Assembly: GCA_031288455.1 (NCBI GenBank) | Contig: JAITRI010000027.1 | Location: 1-11,303 of the forward strand | DNA length: 11,303 nucleotides | Source of the DNA: Puniceicoccales bacterium | GTDB lineage: Bacteria > Verrucomicrobiota > Verrucomicrobiia > Opitutales > JAIRKQ01 | Reading direction: 5' to 3' | Shown here: positions 7,813 through 11,303 of the stretch, piece after piece | Layout: every line of letters begins with the position of its first letter | Position numbering within the stretch: the first letter of the stretch is position 1 | Made by a program: the position numbers and the translations under genes | Notes under the pieces: generated by a model | The model's database searches: none | Told to the model about the DNA's origin: nothing | Seen by the model: the letters and a program-made list of their open reading frames with translations, nothing else

Positions 7813-7917
7813 ATATTTCTGCGGACACGCCAAATGGCCAAATGGTAGAATTAGAATGGCAGAATTTTGCCGCAAAGTTTTATTTTAGTGGGCGACAGCG
7901 TGCCATTTTTCAAGGGA

Positions 7918-7940
7918 AAAACATTGCGGCAGTGTGCCGC
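7918..7940 (-). terminator. Possible terminator of the amino-acid transporter operon
   Basis: Read on the minus strand, GCGGCA-CAC-TGCCGC (7940-7926) is a perfect 6-bp stem beginning three bases after the ATPase stop, followed by AATG and then five T residues. The T run is offset by four bases, so efficiency is uncertain. It shares bases with the plus-strand terminator. Confidence 0.4.
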
Positions 7941-7965
7941 GGATTAGCTGCACGCCGCATTTTTT
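7925..7965 (+). terminator. Intrinsic terminator for the tRNA-Lys transcript
   Basis: TGCGGC (7925-7930) pairs with GCCGCA (7954-7959). After a three-base bulge, GTGC (7934-7937) pairs with GCAC (7950-7953), closing a 12-nt loop. Six T residues (7960-7965) follow at once. It lies about 110 nt after the tRNA, and its 3' half falls inside the last codons of the convergent ATPase gene. Confidence 0.5.
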
Positions 7966-8645
7966 AGGAAACTTCTGGCGCGTTCCGCCACCGGATGCGC
8001 GAAAAAATCCTTCGCCGGCCTATCTTCGATTATTTTACCGTTGTCCAGAAACAGGATTTTATCGGAAATTTTTTTTGCCATTGTCAGGTCATGCGTCACT
8101 ATCAGCACGGAAATTCCATCGGCCGCGATTGTTTTTATCAGCATAATCACGTCGGTCGTCATTTCCGGATCAAGGGCGGATGTCGGCTCATCGAATAGCA
8201 AAATTCTCGGATTCATCACCAGCGTGCGCGCGATGGCAACTCTCTGCCGCTGGCCTCCCGACAGGACACTGGGGTAGCAGTTCGCCCTGTCGGCCAATCC
8301 AAACCGCCCCAACATTTCCGATGCGATGGCCACGGCACGCGCGCGCGGGAATTTTTTTACGACCTCGAGCGCGTATGAAACGTTTCCGAGCAGCGTCATG
8401 TGCTCGAACAGACAGCAGCCCTGCTGCACCAATCCATATTCTCCCGCTTTCGCAGGGTGTCCATTGATGCTGACGCTGCCGCTGGATATTTTTTCCAAAC
8501 CACACAGCAGGCGCATGAGCGTTGTTTTTCCGGCCCCGGAGCCACCTATTACCGTCGCAATTTCGCCGTCATCAACGGAAAATGATACTCCGCGCAGCAC
8601 TTCGCTGTCTCCGAATTTGCAGTGAATGTCATTCACCCGCAGCAT
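7944..8645 (-). CDS. Polar amino-acid ABC transporter ATP-binding protein (GlnQ type)
   Basis: This is the cytoplasmic ATPase that powers import through the adjacent permease. From ATG 8645 the protein has 233 residues. Its sites are Walker A GGSGAGKTT (34-42), Q-loop around Q74-Q75, signature LSGGQRQR (128-135), Walker B ILLFDEP (148-154) with D-loop SALD, and H-loop H185 in VTHDL. All catalytic elements are intact. I chose the ATG at 8645 because GGAGAG lies upstream and MLRVNDI fits family starts; longer readings would extend into the permease gene. It overlaps the permease stop by 13 bp, which suggests translational coupling. It is the last gene of the three-gene operon, with a hairpin directly after its TAA. 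Glutamine or another polar amino acid is the family expectation; the true substrate cannot be read from the sequence. Confidence 0.94.
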   Translation of the reverse strand: MLRVNDIHCKFGDSEVLRGVSFSVDDGEIATVIGGSGAGKTTLMRLLCGLEKISSGSVSINGHPAKAGEYGLVQQGCCLFEHMTLLGNVSYALEVVKKFPRARAVAIASEMLGRFGLADRANCYPSVLSGGQRQRVAIARTLVMNPRILLFDEPTSALDPEMTTDVIMLIKTIAADGISVLIVTHDLTMAKKISDKILFLDNGKIIEDRPAKDFFAHPVAERARSFLKNAACS

Positions 8646-9298
8646 GACAATTTTCTCTCCACGAATTTCGCCACACAGCTCAGCAGCAGCACCATGCAGT
8701 AGTAGCACGCGCCAGCCACGAGCAGCGGTTCCAAATACAAATAGTGTTCGCTGCCGATGACATTCGCGCGGCGCAGCAAATCCGCCTCTCCGATTACGGA
8801 AACGATTGACGATTCTTTCAGCAAATCGATCATTTCATTCACCAGCGACGGCAGCACATTTCGCGCACCCTGCGGCAGAACAATGTCCCGCACGATTTGC
8901 ACTCCCGAACATCCCAATACCTTTGCGCTTTCAATCTGCCCGATGCTAACACTTCCGATGCCGGCGCGCATTATTTCCGAAACGTATGCGGATGAATTTA
9001 GCGAAAATGCAACTATTCCGGCGACAAACGCAGGGATTTCACAGTTAATCACCTGCGGTCCAGCGAAATAAATTATCGACAGCTGCAGCAGCAGCGGTGT
9101 CCCGCGAAAAATTGACAGGTATACCGCTCCAAATGCGCGCAAAAATTTGCCACCGTAGGATCTGGCAATGGCGAGACATGTTCCTCCGCAAAATCCTAGC
9201 AGCATCGCCGTAATCGCATAGGCCAACGTCACGGCCGACCCGCGCACAATATACGAAATTTCGCCGCATATCTGCTGGAATCCGGAGAAAATATTCAC
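8633..9298 (-). CDS. Polar amino-acid ABC transporter permease (HisM/GlnP family)
   Basis: This is the inner-membrane channel subunit. From GTG 9298 there are 221 residues, the normal family length. The first helix region SAVTLAYAITAMLLG and the conserved FRGTPLLLQL (64-73) are typical of the HisMQ subfamily. The EAA loop, which docks onto the ATPase, is at about 108-143: EIMRAGIGSVSIGQIESA, then LPQG. It has Ser where the usual GQxEAA has Ala. About five membrane spans are apparent: 21-43, 54-80, 87-107, roughly 147-170 and 190-212. The frame is open up to 9445, but that would overlap the binding-protein gene by 150 bp. The GTG at 9298 overlaps the upstream TGA as GTGA, and GGGA lies about 9 nt ahead, so coupled translation from this start is the best reading. 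Confidence 0.92.
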   Translation of the reverse strand: MNIFSGFQQICGEISYIVRGSAVTLAYAITAMLLGFCGGTCLAIARSYGGKFLRAFGAVYLSIFRGTPLLLQLSIIYFAGPQVINCEIPAFVAGIVAFSLNSSAYVSEIMRAGIGSVSIGQIESAKVLGCSGVQIVRDIVLPQGARNVLPSLVNEMIDLLKESSIVSVIGEADLLRRANVIGSEHYLYLEPLLVAGACYYCMVLLLSCVAKFVERKLSCCG

Positions 9299-10056
9299 TG
9301 GCCAATGTCCCACTTTATCTCCAAATCCGACAGCTTTCCGCTTTCCGCCAGCAGTTTTATTATTCTGTTTATGTCGCTGCGGAGCGGAGAATTTTTCGGG
9401 AAAGCAACGGCAAAGGAATCGGAAAATTTTAGCTGAAAAAAGCACAGTTTCGGGTTCTTTTTTATCAACATTTGCGCCTCCGGCACGCCGATCACCAGCG
9501 CGTAGAGCGATCCTCTTCCGTTTGCCGAATTCGAAATAGCGGCCACCATCGTGCCGATATTGTCGTATCTCTTTACGCTCAAATCTTTGACGTTCACGGC
9601 CAAAATGTCAGCTTCGTGGTGTGTGCCCAGCTGCACGCCGACCGTTTTCCCTTCCAACAGCGCCAGTGGGAAAGTTGCCTTCGCGTTTTCCATGTGTGCG
9701 AATTCCACGCCATTTACCAGCACAATGGCGCTCACATTATTCTGATATGGGATCGAAAAATCGACGTTCTCACGCCTGGCGTCCGTCGGGGTAATCGCGG
9801 CCATCGCAAGATCTCCCTGCTTTGATATCAATGCCGGCAGTATGGACGCGAATGGCATATCCTTTATGACCAATTTTTTGCCGAGTTTTTCGGCGATCAC
9901 CTTAGCCAAATCTATGTCAAAGCCAACAATTGTGCCGGATCTCGTAAATTCATAGGGAGGATTATCGGCACTCGTCAAAAGCACCAGTTCGCCCTGCTTG
10001 GCCAAGCATACGGCCGTGGCGCACAGCAGCGCAATCAAAATAAGAAATCTCCTCAT
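9295..10056 (-). CDS. Amino-acid ABC transporter substrate-binding protein
   Basis: This is the extracytoplasmic receptor (solute-binding family 3) that captures the amino acid and delivers it to the permease. From ATG 10056 there are 253 residues. MRRFLILIALL is a basic then hydrophobic signal peptide, probably cleaved after CLA near residue 19; I see no clear lipobox. Family landmarks are NPPYEF (32-37), GFDIDLAKVIAEKLGK (45-60), TDARRENVDFSIPY (91-104) with the Arg expected to bind the substrate carboxylate, VGVQLGT (139-145) and FAVAFPKNSPLR (215-226). These match the glutamine/arginine/histidine-type binding proteins. Longer starts at ATG 10074 and ATG 10083 exist; none has a good ribosome-binding site, and 10056 gives the cleanest signal peptide. 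It is the first gene of the operon, followed by the permease with a 4-bp overlap, and lies back to back with the CPBP gene. Confidence 0.92.
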   Translation of the reverse strand: MRRFLILIALLCATAVCLAKQGELVLLTSADNPPYEFTRSGTIVGFDIDLAKVIAEKLGKKLVIKDMPFASILPALISKQGDLAMAAITPTDARRENVDFSIPYQNNVSAIVLVNGVEFAHMENAKATFPLALLEGKTVGVQLGTHHEADILAVNVKDLSVKRYDNIGTMVAAISNSANGRGSLYALVIGVPEAQMLIKKNPKLCFFQLKFSDSFAVAFPKNSPLRSDINRIIKLLAESGKLSDLEIKWDIGQ

Positions 10057-10096
10057 GGCCCACACAGAAAACATTTTTGCCATTTGTGTCAATTTA

Positions 10097-10125
10097 TTTG
10101 CAGCGTAAATTTACAAAAATATAAA
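10097..10125 (+). promoter_or_regulatory. Sigma70-type promoter for the CPBP gene, with internal palindrome
   Basis: TTTGCA (10097-10102, 4 of 6 to consensus), a 17-bp spacer and TATAAA (10120-10125, 5 of 6). Initiation would be expected near 10132, only about three bases before the ATG at 10135. Within the spacer is a perfect 10-bp palindrome, GTAAATTTAC (10105-10114), a possible operator. The divergent binding-protein gene starts 80 bp away, so this short region must serve both directions. Confidence 0.42.
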
Positions 10126-10134
10126 CACTGGACC

Positions 10135-11058
10135 ATGAAATCCATTCGCGGAAATAATCCGTGCGCCGGGATGAGAGGAACAGTGCTGCTTTTGCTATTT
10201 TACGCATCAACGCTGCTGCTTGCGGCCGTCATTGCGCCAATGCTCTTCTTTGGAGCCAAATATTGCGCGGAAATATTCAGCGGTGGCCCATTTCAGCACT
10301 TCATGGGCAAAGGATTTTGCAAATTCTTCGACAGGGCAAGGTTGATTGCTTTCGCCATTTTGTTGGTTCCGTTCGTGAAAATCAGCGGCGTAAAAATTTC
10401 GCGGGATCCATGGTTTAGGAAAGTTTCACCGCTGCGCGCACTGTGGACTTTTATCGCAGGATTTGTGCTGCTGTGCGCACTATTCGCGTGGTTCGATCGC
10501 GACATCGCCGCAGGAGCATTCAAATGTGCCGCAGGGAAAGTTTTGGCGGCGCCGCTCACGGCTAAACTAATGCTCGGAGCGGTGGCGATTGGGCTCTGCG
10601 AAGAAATAATTTTCCGAGGATTTGCGCTGCGGTTGCTGCTGATGGACTTCAAGATGCCATTCGCCATCGCCATTGGTTCGCTGTTCTTCGCCCACTGCCA
10701 CATTGGGGCGTCCGCAGCGGTAAAAATTTCACCGGCGGACGTGACAATTTTTTCTGGATTTCGCTGCCTGGTGCCGGCGGCATTTGGCAGCGGCGGAATT
10801 TCCGATCTTCAAAACTACGCCAATTTGGTAGCATTTGGTACGGTGCTGTCACTGCTGCTGGTGCGCTTTGGGAGCATCTGGTATCCGATCGCTTACCACT
10901 CTGGAGCGGTATTTGCCATCGCTGCGCACAGGGCTGTGGCAAGGACAATTCCAGGCTATCACTGCTGCGGAGCGCTGTCCTCCAGTGCGGCATTTGCTGT
11001 TCAGATTCTGCTGATTCTACTGCTGAGCTCGCTCCCCATAAATTCAGGGAAAAGATGA
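10135..11058 (+). CDS. CPBP-family intramembrane metalloprotease-like protein
   Basis: This is a hydrophobic membrane protein of the CPBP group (Abi / type II CAAX endopeptidase relatives), whose members are thought to be intramembrane glutamate-type or metal proteases. From ATG 10135 there are 307 residues. The family core is in the second half: motif 1 CEEIIFRG (155-162) with the paired Glu 156-157 and Arg 161, motif 2 FFAHCH (184-189) with His 189, and the third conserved His in PIAYHSG (H255). About seven hydrophobic segments are visible: 15-40, 68-83, 104-121, 144-168, 174-190, 230-247 and 284-300. The N-terminal 130 residues carry no motif I know. Putative catalytic residues are all present, so it may be active, but the substrate is unknown. 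The start is uncertain, because ATG 10171 (MRGTVLLLL) is a candidate if the mRNA begins near 10132. It ends in TGA. Family members serve varied roles, including bacteriocin immunity. Confidence 0.8.
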   Translation: MKSIRGNNPCAGMRGTVLLLLFYASTLLLAAVIAPMLFFGAKYCAEIFSGGPFQHFMGKGFCKFFDRARLIAFAILLVPFVKISGVKISRDPWFRKVSPLRALWTFIAGFVLLCALFAWFDRDIAAGAFKCAAGKVLAAPLTAKLMLGAVAIGLCEEIIFRGFALRLLLMDFKMPFAIAIGSLFFAHCHIGASAAVKISPADVTIFSGFRCLVPAAFGSGGISDLQNYANLVAFGTVLSLLLVRFGSIWYPIAYHSGAVFAIAAHRAVARTIPGYHCCGALSSSAAFAVQILLILLLSSLPINSGKR

Positions 11059-11137
11059 AAGCGCATTGGCATCGGAATTTCCCGCTGTGCAATTTTTGCT
11101 ACGCCCCAGACTGGCAATGGGCATGGTTCGCGAAAAA

Positions 11138-11303
11138 TCAGCGTATTAGGTGGACAGTTTTTCGAAATTCGTAGCCATTGGCATCCTTTAGCAGCAATTT
11201 TGCGGTGCCCTCCTTGGGATCAAATGAGCGCAGCGTGCAGATGGCATCTCCAATTTTCACGCTGCCGTTGACGCCGCTGAAGGAGTGCTCATTGCCGTTG
11301 ATG
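11138..11303 (-). CDS. Unrecognised protein, C-terminal fragment
   Basis: A minus-strand frame enters from the right edge and runs 54 codons to TGA at 11140-11138, ending EFRKTVHLIR. I do not recognise the family. The fragment is soluble and beta-rich in character, with repeated Gly/Asn turns and alternating hydrophobic residues (GSVKIGDAICTLRS, TAKLLLKDANGYEF), and looks like a small beta-sandwich or barrel domain at the end of a longer protein. Codon use resembles the neighbouring genes (AAT, GGC, GCC, CTG), which supports it being real. It converges on the CPBP gene; the 79-bp gap 11059-11137 has no clear terminator on either strand. Confidence 0.7.
   Translation of the reverse strand, partial: INGNEHSFSGVNGSVKIGDAICTLRSFDPKEGTAKLLLKDANGYEFRKTVHLIR

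Noticed and set aside
10135..11058. CPBP gene as an abortive-infection or bacteriocin-immunity system
   Set aside because: The family includes immunity proteins, but there is no bacteriocin, toxin or phage-defence neighbour here, so a defence role is unsupported.

Overview
The window carries bacterial housekeeping and transport genes, with no phage, insertion sequence, CRISPR array or defence system visible. Base composition is mixed: GC-balanced codons with many A/T-rich runs such as AAATTTTT. The form of the S1 protein, the pyrophosphate-type phosphofructokinase and the MarC and amino-acid transporter genes suggest a member of the PVC group, perhaps Verrucomicrobiota. That assignment is an impression from protein character only and is held with low confidence.

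Layout. Positions 1-1454 (+) are the 3' part of recJ, whose N-terminal catalytic motif lies outside the window. It converges on a minus-strand pair, rpsA (ribosomal protein S1, start 4913) followed 56 bp later by lysS (lysyl-tRNA synthetase, stop 1672). The 217-bp gap between recJ and lysS holds a weak plus-strand terminator-like hairpin. It also holds a possible decayed or frameshifted minus-strand reading frame that crosses an A AAA AAC heptamer. Upstream of rpsA, also on the minus strand, are a MarC-family membrane protein (5196-5894) and a pyrophosphate-dependent phosphofructokinase (6287-7510), separated by a 392-bp gap with no supportable gene but a tandem 16-bp repeat.

A plus-strand tRNA-Lys(CTT) with encoded CCA lies at 7737-7812. 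It converges on a compact minus-strand operon for a polar amino-acid ABC transporter: binding protein (start 10056), permease (GTG start 9298, overlapping the previous stop as GTGA) and ATPase (start 8645, overlapping by 13 bp). The convergence point has hairpins that could terminate transcription in both directions. Divergent from the transporter is a plus-strand CPBP-family (CAAX protease-like) membrane protein, 10135-11058, with a good promoter so close to its ATG that the message may be nearly leaderless. The right edge contains the C-terminal 54 codons of an unrecognised minus-strand gene.

Functionally, rpsA, lysS and tRNA-Lys serve translation, recJ serves DNA repair and recombination, the phosphofructokinase serves glycolysis using PPi, and the three-gene cassette imports an amino acid. 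No convincing new system is present. The most unusual items are the recJ-lysS gap, the overlapping terminators at 7918-7965 and the near-leaderless CPBP promoter.
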